DNA from: Micromonospora kangleipakensis
GTDB lineage: Bacteria > Actinomycetota > Actinomycetes > Mycobacteriales > Micromonosporaceae
NCBI RefSeq assembly: GCF_004217615.1
Contig: NZ_SHLD01000001.1
Location: 4,526,001-4,590,000, forward strand
DNA length: 64,000 nucleotides
Direction: 5' to 3'
The position numbers were made by a program, and so were the translations under genes. The notes below the pieces were generated by a model, which worked only from the letters and a program-made list of their open reading frames with translations, was not told where the DNA came from and searched no databases. Positions within the stretch are counted from its first letter, which is position 1. Each line of letters opens with the position of its first letter. Positions 24,503 to 32,585 of the stretch are shown piece by piece.

Positions 24503-26209
24503 ATGACCCGTTACGTGCAGCCGGTGCCCACCGCCGACGACCCGTACACCGGGGATCCGCTGCTGCGGTCCTGGCTGGAGCGGCAGCTCGGCCCGGCCGG
24601 GCACGCGGCCGCCAAGGGCCGGCTGGCCGACCTGGCCGCCGAGGTCGCCGGGCCGCTGCGCGCCGCGCACGCCGACGCCGAGGCGCAGCCGCCGACCCTG
24701 GTCCGCTATGACCCGTGGGGTGCCCGCGTCGACCGGATCGACACCTCCGCCGGCTGGCAGGCCCAGCGGGCCGCCGCCGCCCGGCACGCGGTCGTCGCGC
24801 TGCCCTACCTGGAGTCCGCGCGCGGCACCTGGGGGGCCGCCGCCCGGGTCGTCCAGCACGCCCTGCTGCACCTGTACGCCCCGGAGTCGGCCACCTTCTC
24901 CTGCCCGGTCGCGATGGCCGACGGCGCCGCCGCGCTGCTCAGCCTCCCCGAGGTCGACGTCGAGGTCCGCGACGCCTGGCTGCCCCGGCTGATCTCCACC
25001 GACCCGGACACCGCGATCGTCAGCGGCCAGTGGATGACCGAGTCGCAGGGCGGCTCCGACCTGTCCCGCTCCAGCACCCTCGGCCGGCCCGCCGCCGACG
25101 GCTCCTGGCGGCTGACCGGGGAGAAGTGGTTCTGCTCCGCCGCCGACGCGCCGATGGCGGTGGCCCTGGCCCGGCCGGATGGCGCGGGCCGGGGCAGCCG
25201 GGTGCTCACGCCGTTCCTGGTGCCCCGGTACGCCGCCGACTCGCCCCTGACCGGGGCGACCGTCGCGCCGGACGCTCCCGCCCCCGGGGTCACCGTGCGC
25301 CGGCTCAAGGACAAGCTCGGCACCCGGGCCCTGCCCACCGCCGAGATCGGGCTGCACGACGCGTACGCGCTGCCGCTGGGTGACCCGGCCGTGCCCGGGC
25401 TGGTGCGGGCGATGACCCTGGTCGTGGTGACCCGGGTGCACAACGCCTCCGCCGCCGCCTCCGGCATGCGCCGCGGCCTGGCCTACGCCCGGGCGTACGC
25501 GCAGGCGCGGCAGGTCGCCGGCGGCCGGCTCGCCGACTCGCCCCTGCACCGGGGCACCCTCGGCACCCTCGCGGTCGACGCGGCCGGCGCGTTCGTCCTG
25601 GCCGGGCACGCCTTCGCGCTGCTGGGCCGGGTGGAGGTGGGCGCCGACCCGGAGGCCGCCGCCGAGCTGCGGGTGGTGGCGCCGCTGGCCAAGCTGGCCA
25701 CCGGCCGGCTCGCCGTCTCCTCCGCCAGCGAATACGTCGAGGCCTTCGGCGGCGCCGGGTACGTCGAGGACACCGGGGTGCCCCGGCTGCTGCGCGACGC
25801 CCAGGTGCTGCCGATCTGGGAGGGCACCACCAACGTGCTCGCCCTGGACGTGCTGCGCGCGGTGACCCGCGAGGACGCCGGTGGGCCGCTGCTGCGCCGG
25901 CTGACCGCCGCGGTCGACCTGGCCCGCCCGCTCTCCCCCGCGCTCGCCGACATCCTCGCAGCCGCCACCGACGAGCTGCGCGACGGTCTCGCCGAGGTCA
26001 CCGCCGACCCGACCGGGGACGACGTGGTGGCTGGCGCGCGCGGGCTGGCGTTGCGGATGGCGTACGCGCTGACCACCGCGCTGCTGGTGGAGCACGCGGC
26101 GTGGGGCGACGAGCAGGCCGAGGCGGCCGCCCGGCTGTGGGCGCGGCGCTGGCTGCGGCACGAGGACATCGCCGCCGACGCGCACCGGCAGCTGGAACTG
26201 CTCTGCTGA
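24503..26209 (+). CDS. Acyl-CoA dehydrogenase (AidB-like)
   Basis: 568 aa, longer than normal acyl-CoA dehydrogenases and matching the AidB/isovaleryl-type group with an extended N-terminus. FAD/substrate segments are SGQWMTESQGGSDLSRSSTL near residue 178, GEKWFCSAADAPMAVALARP near 215, and YVEAFGGAGYVEDTGVPRLL with QVLPIWEGTTNVLALD near 415-450. AidB in E. coli protects against alkylation; other members oxidise branched acyl-CoAs. ATG 24503 follows GAAGGAGCC. It stands alone between a convergent gene and the VOC gene. Confidence 0.9.
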   Translation: MTRYVQPVPTADDPYTGDPLLRSWLERQLGPAGHAAAKGRLADLAAEVAGPLRAAHADAEAQPPTLVRYDPWGARVDRIDTSAGWQAQRAAAARHAVVALPYLESARGTWGAAARVVQHALLHLYAPESATFSCPVAMADGAAALLSLPEVDVEVRDAWLPRLISTDPDTAIVSGQWMTESQGGSDLSRSSTLGRPAADGSWRLTGEKWFCSAADAPMAVALARPDGAGRGSRVLTPFLVPRYAADSPLTGATVAPDAPAPGVTVRRLKDKLGTRALPTAEIGLHDAYALPLGDPAVPGLVRAMTLVVVTRVHNASAAASGMRRGLAYARAYAQARQVAGGRLADSPLHRGTLGTLAVDAAGAFVLAGHAFALLGRVEVGADPEAAAELRVVAPLAKLATGRLAVSSASEYVEAFGGAGYVEDTGVPRLLRDAQVLPIWEGTTNVLALDVLRAVTREDAGGPLLRRLTAAVDLARPLSPALADILAAATDELRDGLAEVTADPTGDDVVAGARGLALRMAYALTTALLVEHAAWGDEQAEAAARLWARRWLRHEDIAADAHRQLELLC

Positions 26210-26221
26210 AACCCGACTGAC

Positions 26222-26246
26222 GTACCTGCCACAAGGTGTCAGGTAC
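26222..26246. promoter_or_regulatory. Inverted repeat before the VOC gene
   Basis: GTACCTG and CAGGTAC form perfect 7-bp arms separated by 11 nt, 13 nt after the acyl-CoA dehydrogenase stop and 20 nt before the VOC start. It may be a weak terminator or an operator. Confidence 0.4.
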
Positions 26247-26265
26247 CGGCGGCAGACTGGCCTGC

Positions 26266-26637
26266 ATGACAGTGACCGCCGACCTCGCCATGGTCAACCT
26301 CGACAGCTCGGACCCGGTCGCCCACGCCGGGTTCTACTCCCGCGTCCTGGGCTGGGAGATCACCCACAGCCAGACCGAATACGCCATGATCAGCAAGGAC
26401 GGGGTCTCCGTCGGGTTCGGGCTGGTGCCCGGCTACACGCCGCCAGCCTGGCCCGACGAGACCGCCGGCAAGCGCTACCACCTCGACCTCTACGTCGACG
26501 ACCTCACCGTGGCGGAGAAGGAGTTCGTGGCCGCCGGCGCGGCGAAGCCGGAGTTCCAGCCCGGCGGCGAGCGCTGGGTGGTGCTGATCGACCCGATCGG
26601 CCAGCCGTTCTGCATCTGCCCCCGCCCGCAGGGCTGA
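26266..26637 (+). CDS. VOC-family (glyoxalase-like) protein
   Basis: 123-aa vicinal-oxygen-chelate fold: two beta-alpha-beta-beta-beta halves beginning LAMVNLDSSDPVAHAGFYSR and YHLDLYVDDLTVAEKEFVAA, with the usual ending DPIGQPFCICP. The short form acts as a dimer; many are lyases, dioxygenases or resistance proteins, and nothing identifies the substrate. ATG 26266 lies 7 nt after CAGACT, a possible -10 box. Confidence 0.85.
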   Translation: MTVTADLAMVNLDSSDPVAHAGFYSRVLGWEITHSQTEYAMISKDGVSVGFGLVPGYTPPAWPDETAGKRYHLDLYVDDLTVAEKEFVAAGAAKPEFQPGGERWVVLIDPIGQPFCICPRPQG

Positions 26638-26641
26638 GCCA

Positions 26642-26682
26642 CCACCGGCTCGTCGGGCGGGACCCGCCCGACGAGCCGGTGG
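26642..26682. terminator. Very long perfect hairpin terminator
   Basis: Arms of up to 20 bp (26642-26661 and 26663-26682), perfect, between the convergent VOC and NmrA-type genes, 4 nt after one stop and 8 nt from the other. Realistically an 18-bp stem with a 5-nt loop; a bidirectional terminator. Confidence 0.9.
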
Positions 26683-26690
26683 CCGGCCCG

Positions 26691-27518
26691 TCAGCGGAAG
26701 GCGTCGACGCTGCCCAGCGCCCAGTCGGCGAAGGGGCGCGCCGGGCGACCGAGGACCCGCTCGACGTCGGGGCTCACCCGCTGCTCGGCCGGCGAGGGCA
26801 TGCCCAGGATGCCGAGGGTGGCCTCGACGACGGGCTCGGGCATGAAGCGCAGCAGCTGCGCCCGAGCCTGCGCCGCGCTCTGCTCGGCGAAGCGCACCGG
26901 CTCGCCCAGCGCCTGCCCGATCGCCGCCGCCTGCTGCCGCGGCGAGATCGGCTCCGGCCCGGTCAGCTCGTACGTCGCACGGGCGTGGCCGGGCTCCCGC
27001 AGCGCGACGGCGGCGACCGCCGCGATGTCGGCCGGGTCGACGGTCGGCAACGCGACGTCGCCGAAGGGCGCGGCGACCAGCCGCTGCGCCCGGACCGTCC
27101 CGGCCCACTGCAGCGCGTTGGAGTGGAACCCGCCGGGGCGCAGCACCGTCCAGTCCAGACCGGACCCGGTCACCGCCTCCTCCAGGCCGGCGGGGTGCCG
27201 CCCGGTCGCGACGCCCTGCGAGGAGAGGAGGACCACCCGCCGTACGCCGGCGTCCCGTGCGACTCCAAGGATGGCGGCCGGGTCGGCGCCGCCGGTCAGC
27301 AGATCACCGGTCAGCAGCAGGAACAGCGCCTGCGCGCCGTCGAGCGCCGCCTTCAGACCGGCCGGGTCGGCCAGGTCGGCCGCCGCCGGGCGTACCTGCG
27401 GTGGCAGGTCCGCCGCCGACACCTGCCGTGACACGGCCGTCACCCGCTCACCGGCCGCCGCCAGCGCCCGCACCAGCGGCCGCCCCACGTTCCCGGTCGC
27501 TCCCGTCACCACGATCAT
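26691..27518 (-). CDS. NmrA/atypical SDR NAD(P)H-binding protein
   Basis: 275 aa. Rossmann start MIVVTGATGNVGRPLVRALA with the GATGNVGR dinucleotide motif, then VVLLSSQGVATGRHPAGLEE near residue 92, LDWTVLRPGGFHSNALQWAG near 118 and VDPADIAAVAAVALREPGHA near 160. This is the quinone-reductase/NmrA-like redox-sensor group lacking the Tyr-Lys pair. GGGGAGGAG precedes ATG 27518. It is divergent from an HxlR regulator, a classic pairing in which HxlR responds to quinones or aldehydes. Confidence 0.88.
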   Translation of the reverse strand: MIVVTGATGNVGRPLVRALAAAGERVTAVSRQVSAADLPPQVRPAAADLADPAGLKAALDGAQALFLLLTGDLLTGGADPAAILGVARDAGVRRVVLLSSQGVATGRHPAGLEEAVTGSGLDWTVLRPGGFHSNALQWAGTVRAQRLVAAPFGDVALPTVDPADIAAVAAVALREPGHARATYELTGPEPISPRQQAAAIGQALGEPVRFAEQSAAQARAQLLRFMPEPVVEATLGILGMPSPAEQRVSPDVERVLGRPARPFADWALGSVDAFR

Positions 27519-27556
27519 GACAACTCCTCCCCGTTCGTTGTGGACGGAGAGGACGC

Positions 27557-27593
27557 TACCTTCCTGCTTATAGTAGGTACCTAGAGGAAAGTA
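27557..27593. promoter_or_regulatory. Operator/promoter region shared by NmrA and HxlR genes
   Basis: The palindrome TAGGTACCTA (27574-27583) is flanked by outer repeats (TACCTTCC and GGAAAGTA) in the 93-bp divergent gap. The AT-rich TTATAGTAG patch beside it is a good -10 region. This is the expected HxlR binding site. Confidence 0.6.
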
Positions 27594-27611
27594 ACGGCAG
27601 AGGGAGCGATT

Positions 27612-28016
27612 GTGACCGGCACCACCATCCCGGCGTCCCGAGTGGACGTCGACCCGGAGCAGGCCTGCCCGATCGCCCCGGTGGTCGACATCGTGTTCAG
27701 CCGCTGGACCACGCCGATCCTCTGGGCGCTGCACGAGTACGGCCGGCAGCGCTTCGTCGAGCTGGAACGCCGCCTGGTCACCATCACCCCGAAGGTGCTC
27801 ACCCAGCGGCTGCGGCAACTGGAACGCGACGGCCTCGTCGTGCGCACCTACCACGCCGAGGTCCCGCCCCGCGTGGAGTACGAGATCAGCGACCTGGGGC
27901 GCAGCCTCGCACCCCTGTTCGCCACGCTCGCCGAATGGTCCACCGCCAACCTCGACCAGGTCGACCGGGCCCGAGAGGACTACGACGCCCGCGAGCGGAC
28001 CCGCACCCGGCGCTGA
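27612..28016 (+). CDS. HxlR-family transcriptional regulator
   Basis: 134 aa. Winged helix of the HxlR type: CPIAPVVDIVFSRWTTPILW near residue 20 with the family cysteine, RFVELERRLVTITPKVLTQR as recognition region and RTYHAEVPPRVEYEISDLGR as wing near 83-102. GTG 27612 follows GAGGGAGCGA. It probably represses the divergent NmrA-type gene until its cysteine is modified. Confidence 0.92.
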   Translation: MTGTTIPASRVDVDPEQACPIAPVVDIVFSRWTTPILWALHEYGRQRFVELERRLVTITPKVLTQRLRQLERDGLVVRTYHAEVPPRVEYEISDLGRSLAPLFATLAEWSTANLDQVDRAREDYDARERTRTRR

Positions 28017-28045
28017 TCGGCGAGGACCGGGACAGGGGGCCCCGA

Positions 28046-29533
28046 TTAGGCGACCCAGTGCGGTCGTCGGGAGGCGGCCGAGAGCGGGAGGCCACCGGCG
28101 AGGGCGGCGGCCATCCGGTGTATCGCCTCGCGCAGGGTGTCCGGAGGGGTCGTGTACGGGATGCGAAGGCGTTGTTCGAAGATCCCCGGGTCGGTCGCGA
28201 AGTAGGCGCCGCCCTCGATCCGCACCCCGTTCTCCAGCGCTCGCTCGGCCAGCGCCGAAGCGACGGGCTCGCCCAGGTCGACCCAGAGCGACAGGCCGCC
28301 GGGCGGCACTCGCCAGGTCCACTGTGGGATCTGCTCGGCCAGGGCCGCGGCCAGGGCGGCGCGCTGCTGGCGCAGCTGTTCCAGACGGGCCGGCAGCAGC
28401 TCCCCGGTCCGGGCCAGCAGGGCGAGGGCCAGGAGCTGGTCCAGGACCGAGCCGCCCATGTCGGTGGCGACTCGCTGGCCGGCGAGCTCGGTGACCAGCC
28501 GCGCGGGGGCGCGCAGCCAGCCGATGCGCAGACCGCCCCAGTGGGTCTTGCTCATCGACCCGACGGTGATGACCTGGCCGGCGCCACCGGGCGGGGCGTG
28601 GGAGGCGAACGGTGGCGGGGCGGGCACGTCGAGGGCGAGGTCGGCCAGGGTCTCGTCGACGACCAGCCAGGTGCCGGAGCGTTGCGCGGCGCGCAGGACG
28701 CGGCCGCGCTCCTGCTCGGGCATGAGGCAGCCGGCCGGGTTGTGGAAGTCGGGGATCAGATAGGCCAGCTGGGGCACCACCTGACGCAGAGTCGACTCGA
28801 CGATCTCGATGTCCCAGCCGGCATCGGTCACGGGGACCGACACGGTGCGCAGCCGAGCGCGGCGCATCGCCTCGAGAGCGTTCGGGTACGACGGATTCTC
28901 GACCATCACCCGGTCGCCGGGGCGGCACAGCAGCCCCGTGACAAGCGTGAACGCGTGCTGGGCGCCGGAGGTCACCAGGATCTGTTCGGGCCCGGTGGTC
29001 AGGCCCCGCTCGGTGAACCGCTCGGCGATGGCGGCGCGCAGCTCCGGCAGGCCGTAGGGGTGGTAGCCGGGGGTGTGCGCGTGCTCGGCCAGCTGCGGGG
29101 TGACCTGGCCGAGGGCGTCGACGAGTGCCTGCTCCGGCAGACCGGATGCCGCTCGGGCCAGGTCGATCGCGCTCTCCTGGGCGTCGAGGAGGCGGGTGAC
29201 GCCGCGCGGAGGGCGACCCGCGGGCAGGGCCGTCCAGGTGCCGGAGCCCTGGCGGCTGTGCGCGTAGCCGCTCTCGCGCAGCAGGTCGTACACGGCGGTG
29301 ATGGTGGTCCTGCTGGTGTTCAGGGCGGCGGCGAGTTCCCGTTCGGCGGGGAGTCTGACGTGCAGGGCGATGCGCCCGTCCAGGATCAGCTCGCTGATGC
29401 CCTGGGCCAGGTGGCGGTAGGCGGGGCGGGCGCCCACCAGGCCGGGCAGCATCGCGGCGAGCTGCCGGCTGCCGAGGGTGCGGTCCGCGCGGCCCGTCCG
29501 CTCCGCGGGCGGGAGGGGGTTCGGGTCAGCCAC
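28046..29533 (-). CDS. MocR-type regulator (GntR HTH fused to PLP aminotransferase domain)
   Basis: 495 aa. N-terminal GntR winged helix at about residues 40-105 (RHLAQGISELILDGRIALHV, RLPAERELAAALNTSRTTIT), a linker, then a fold-type I aminotransferase domain with DETLADLALDVP near residue 270 and the PLP-binding lysine in SMSKTHWGGLRIGW near 310-323. MocR proteins sense PLP or amino compounds and activate a neighbouring gene. Here the divergent partner is a YczE-type membrane protein, as in the yczR-yczE pair of Bacillus. Confidence 0.92.
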   Translation of the reverse strand: MADPNPLPPAERTGRADRTLGSRQLAAMLPGLVGARPAYRHLAQGISELILDGRIALHVRLPAERELAAALNTSRTTITAVYDLLRESGYAHSRQGSGTWTALPAGRPPRGVTRLLDAQESAIDLARAASGLPEQALVDALGQVTPQLAEHAHTPGYHPYGLPELRAAIAERFTERGLTTGPEQILVTSGAQHAFTLVTGLLCRPGDRVMVENPSYPNALEAMRRARLRTVSVPVTDAGWDIEIVESTLRQVVPQLAYLIPDFHNPAGCLMPEQERGRVLRAAQRSGTWLVVDETLADLALDVPAPPPFASHAPPGGAGQVITVGSMSKTHWGGLRIGWLRAPARLVTELAGQRVATDMGGSVLDQLLALALLARTGELLPARLEQLRQQRAALAAALAEQIPQWTWRVPPGGLSLWVDLGEPVASALAERALENGVRIEGGAYFATDPGIFEQRLRIPYTTPPDTLREAIHRMAAALAGGLPLSAASRRPHWVA

Positions 29534-29548
29534 ACCATTCTCCCGGGA

Positions 29549-29572
29549 TTGGCCATGTTATCTGGGCCAATC
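29549..29572. promoter_or_regulatory. Inverted repeat in the MocR/YczE divergent region
   Basis: ATTGGCC-N10-GGCCAAT, perfect arms, 15 nt upstream of the MocR start and 61 nt upstream of the preferred yczE-like start. The spacer is AT-rich (ATGTTATCT) and may contain a -10 box. Confidence 0.6.
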
Positions 29573-29633
29573 ACTGTACAGAGTTGCCGCAATGGCCTTG
29601 ACGGCATACGAGCAACCTGTGGAGGCAACGGGC

Positions 29634-30380
29634 ATGCACCTGGAGATCACGGACCGCGAGGTCCCGCCCGCGGATCGCACCGCGACCGCGGAGACGTCCC
29701 GAACGAGGCCGTCCCCGCCCACGCTCAGCTACGTGCCTCTCGGTGAGCGCCCGCTGCGACGCCTGCCCCAGCTCTTCGTCGGCCTCGCCCTGTACGGATT
29801 CAGCCTCTCGCTCATGGTCCGGGCCTCGCTGGGCGTCAACCCCTGGAGCGTCCTGTACCAGGGGCTGGAGCAGCACAGCTCCCTGAGCTTCGGCACGATC
29901 AGCGCCGTCCTGGGAGTTCTCGTGCTGCTGCTCTGGATCCCCCTCCGGCAGCGGCCGACGTTCGGCACCGTCGCCAACATCGTCGTCCTGGCGTACTCAT
30001 CCGACCTCGGCCTCGCGCTCCTCCCCCCGCACCTCGCGCTCCCCGCCCGGGTCGGTCTGCTCGCCGGAGGTGTCCTCCTCAACGGGGTGTCCGTCGCCGT
30101 CTACGTCGGCGCGCGCTGCGGCCCCGGACCCCGGGACGGGCTGATGACCGGCGCGTCCGCCGCGACCGGCCGTTCCATCCGGCTGGTCCGCACCCTGATC
30201 GAGATCGCCGTGCTCGCCGCAGGCTGGCTGCTCGGTGGGGGCGTGGGCGTGGGCACCGTGCTGTACGCGCTCGCGGTCGGCCCGACCACCCAGTTCTTCA
30301 TGCCGTGGTTCGCCTACCGGAGCACTGCCGAACGCGTGCGCCACGCGACACCGACCGAGAAGGCGACTCAGGGCTCGTGA
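29634..30380 (+). CDS. YczE/YyaS-family integral membrane protein
   Basis: 248 aa, about five or six membrane helices. Family marks: RLPQLFVGLALYGFSLSLMV, RASLGVNPWSVLYQGLEQHS near residue 61-80, SFGTISAVLGVLVLLLWIPL, GPGPRDGLMTG near 163 and the end TQFFMPWF. The function of this family is unknown, possibly export; it is normally divergent from a MocR regulator. I prefer ATG 29634 (GGAGG 8 nt upstream) over ATG 29592. Confidence 0.85.
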   Translation: MHLEITDREVPPADRTATAETSRTRPSPPTLSYVPLGERPLRRLPQLFVGLALYGFSLSLMVRASLGVNPWSVLYQGLEQHSSLSFGTISAVLGVLVLLLWIPLRQRPTFGTVANIVVLAYSSDLGLALLPPHLALPARVGLLAGGVLLNGVSVAVYVGARCGPGPRDGLMTGASAATGRSIRLVRTLIEIAVLAAGWLLGGGVGVGTVLYALAVGPTTQFFMPWFAYRSTAERVRHATPTEKATQGS

Positions 30381-30461
30381 GAAGCGGCGGCGATCAACCG
30401 GTTCCCGCGCGCCGGCCCCGCCGCACCCCCTTCCGCGATGCGGAGCCTGCCGGGTGGCGCG

Positions 30462-31307
30462 TCAGCGCAGCGGGCCGCGGGCGACGGCCGCGCGCATCGC
30501 CGCCGGGTCACCGGCTTTGATGAACTCCAGCCACCAGGTCGCCCCGGCCGCCGCCAGCTCGCCCACGTACGCCCGCTCGGCGCGCTCGTCCGGACGGCGC
30601 CGGCGGCCGCCGATCGCCACGTCGAACGGCTCCCCGTCGGCGCGGGTCGCCGGCAGCGCGGTCACCAGGTCGTGCACCTCGTCCGGGGTGAGGTCGGACC
30701 AGCCGTCGGTGTCGGTCAGCTTGTACGGCACAATCCCGTCGGCGCGGGCGGCGCGCCGCAGCACCGCCTTCGCCTGGGTGCTGCCGCCGACCCAGACCGG
30801 CACCCGGGGCGCCTGCACCGGCGCCGGGCGCATCGTCACCCCGTCGGCCCGGTAGTGGGCGCCCCGGTGCGCGACCCGGTCACCGCCGAGCAGCCCGACC
30901 AGCAGGTCAAGGCCCTCGTCGAGCATCGCCGCCCGGGTCTTCAGGTCGGTCTGCTCCCCGAACGCCGCCACGCCGCGGTCCTTCGGGTCGCCCACGCCGA
31001 CCGCGACGGTGGCGCGGCCGGCGGAGAGGTGGTCGAGGGTGAGCACCTCCCGGGCCAGCTTCGCCGGACGTCGGCGCGGCAATGAGGTCACCGTGGTGCC
31101 CAGCCGGACGTGGCCGGTGCGCCCGGCGATCGCGGTGAGCAGCAGCCACGGGTCGTACGTGGGCGGGTCATCGCCGTCGTAGTAAATCAGGTAGTCCTCG
31201 AAGAACAACCCGTCCCAGCCGGCACGCTCGGCCAGCTCCCCCAGCTCGACCAGAAGGGATGCCGTCACCGACGGGCCGCCGCAGCAGATCTCCAGTCCGT
31301 GTCTCAT
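30462..31307 (-). CDS. LLM-class flavin/F420-dependent oxidoreductase
   Basis: 281 aa luciferase-like enzyme: MRHGLEICCGGPSV start, GELAERAGWDGLFFEDYLIY near residue 22, GHVRLGTTVTSLPRRRPAKL near 67, REVLTLDHLSAGRATVAVGV near 88 and PVWVGGSTQAKAVLRRAARA near 167. It is a different subgroup from the enzyme at 5192 and stands alone; the 81-bp gap after the YczE gene holds nothing else. Confidence 0.87.
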   Translation of the reverse strand: MRHGLEICCGGPSVTASLLVELGELAERAGWDGLFFEDYLIYYDGDDPPTYDPWLLLTAIAGRTGHVRLGTTVTSLPRRRPAKLAREVLTLDHLSAGRATVAVGVGDPKDRGVAAFGEQTDLKTRAAMLDEGLDLLVGLLGGDRVAHRGAHYRADGVTMRPAPVQAPRVPVWVGGSTQAKAVLRRAARADGIVPYKLTDTDGWSDLTPDEVHDLVTALPATRADGEPFDVAIGGRRRRPDERAERAYVGELAAAGATWWLEFIKAGDPAAMRAAVARGPLR

Positions 31308-31336
31308 CGTCGCACCGTAGGCCGCGGGTGCGACGG

Positions 31337-31390
31337 TCACGCCGGGGACATGACCTCGTAGAGGTTGCCGGAGTCGTCGCGGACCATGGC
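31337..31390 (-). pseudogene. C-terminal scrap of a VOC-family protein
   Basis: AMVRDDSGNLYEVMSPA followed by a stop (31339-31337) is a typical ending of glyoxalase/VOC proteins. No further upstream homology is visible before the recombinase gene, so only about 17 codons remain. The match is short and could be chance. Confidence 0.3.
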
Positions 31391-31430
31391 GGAGTGCGCG
31401 CTCCCTCCGCCAACGGATTTACCGGATGAG

Positions 31431-32429
31431 TCAGCCGCGGCGCCGGGCCCGGGCGGCCCAGATGACGTACGCCGGGTCGCGGTCGAGGTTGTGCCGGTCC
31501 CGGTCGTACCGGCGGGTGGTGCGGGGGTCGGCGTGACCCATCGCGTCCTGCACGTCCTCCAGCGGCACCCCCTCCGCCCGGGCGGTGGTGGCGAACGCGT
31601 GCCGCAGCGAGTGCGGCGACAGCTTCGCCCAGGCCGGGATGCCCGCCGCCTGGGCCAGCCGGCGCACCAGCCGGAACACCGAGTGCCGATCCAGCCGGCC
31701 GCCGGTCGCGGTGGCCAGCAGCGGGCCGGTCAGCTCCGGCACCGTCACTCCCTCCGCGGCGGCCCGGGTGGCCAGGTAGGCGTCCACCGCGTACGCGGTC
31801 CCGGGAGTCAGCGCGCGGCGGCGGACCTTGCCGCCCTTGCCGACGAAGCGCACGCTGCGGTGCCCCCGCTCGGCACCCAGGTCGGTCAGGTCGAGCGAGA
31901 TCAGCTCGCCGACCCGGAGCCCCAGGTCGGCCAGGAGGGCGATCGCGGCGCGGTTGCGCGCGGCGGTCGGGCCGCCGTCCGCCTCGGCGGCGGCGAGCAG
32001 GGCGTCGACCTCCTCCGGGGTGAGGCCGACCGTGGCGGAGTGGTCCCGGTCGATCCGCGGCCGGTCCGCCCCGGAGACCGGGTTGGCGTCGACGGCGCGC
32101 AGCTTGACCAGGAAGTCGTACCAGCTGGACAGGGCGGAGAGCCGGCGCGCCACGGTGGCCGGGGTGAGCGGCCGGCCACTGCGGACCCCGAGCGTGGCCT
32201 CCAGCGCCCGACCGTAATCGTTGACGTCGAGGAAGCTCGCCCGCAGCGGGTCCAGGCCCCGCCCGGCGCACCAGGCCAGCCAGCCGGCGATGTCCCGCCG
32301 GTACGCGTCACGGGTGTGCTCCGACAGCCGCCGGTTGCGCAGCCAGGCCTCGGTGAAGTCGGTCGGCCCGCCCGGCAGGGCCGGCCGGGCCGACGCGCGG
32401 GCCAGCACCGGGGTGTCGGGGCGAAGCAT
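31431..32429 (-). CDS. Tyrosine recombinase, XerC/XerD type
   Basis: 332 aa. N-terminal SAM-like core-binding domain (residues 25-125, TEAWLRNRRLSEHTRDAYRR) and C-terminal catalytic domain with the full set: Arg in LADLGLRVGELISL near 185, KGGKVRR lysine hairpin near 213, HSLRHAFATTARAEG near 273, GHADPRTTRRY near 298-308 with the nucleophile tyrosine. Length and spacing match chromosomal XerC/XerD. No phage or IS genes adjoin it; whether it acts at dif or is a stand-alone integrase is not decided by sequence. Confidence 0.9.
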   Translation of the reverse strand: MLRPDTPVLARASARPALPGGPTDFTEAWLRNRRLSEHTRDAYRRDIAGWLAWCAGRGLDPLRASFLDVNDYGRALEATLGVRSGRPLTPATVARRLSALSSWYDFLVKLRAVDANPVSGADRPRIDRDHSATVGLTPEEVDALLAAAEADGGPTAARNRAAIALLADLGLRVGELISLDLTDLGAERGHRSVRFVGKGGKVRRRALTPGTAYAVDAYLATRAAAEGVTVPELTGPLLATATGGRLDRHSVFRLVRRLAQAAGIPAWAKLSPHSLRHAFATTARAEGVPLEDVQDAMGHADPRTTRRYDRDRHNLDRDPAYVIWAARARRRG

Positions 32430-32585
32430 GTGAGAAAGGCTCTCAGCCTTCACGGCGAATGGCGACGAGGCGCGCCCGACGAGAATCCGACAAAGGTCAC
32501 ACCATCCCCTCCGATAGCCGGCCGTCGGCGAGCGATTCCGCCTCCCGGCGTCGACGCCGCGCGGGGCCGGCGTTACGGTCGGCCG

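Noticed and set aside
31431..32429. The 31.4 kb recombinase as the integrase of a mobile element
   Set aside because: Its length and motifs fit XerC/XerD, and no IS, phage or cargo genes adjoin it.
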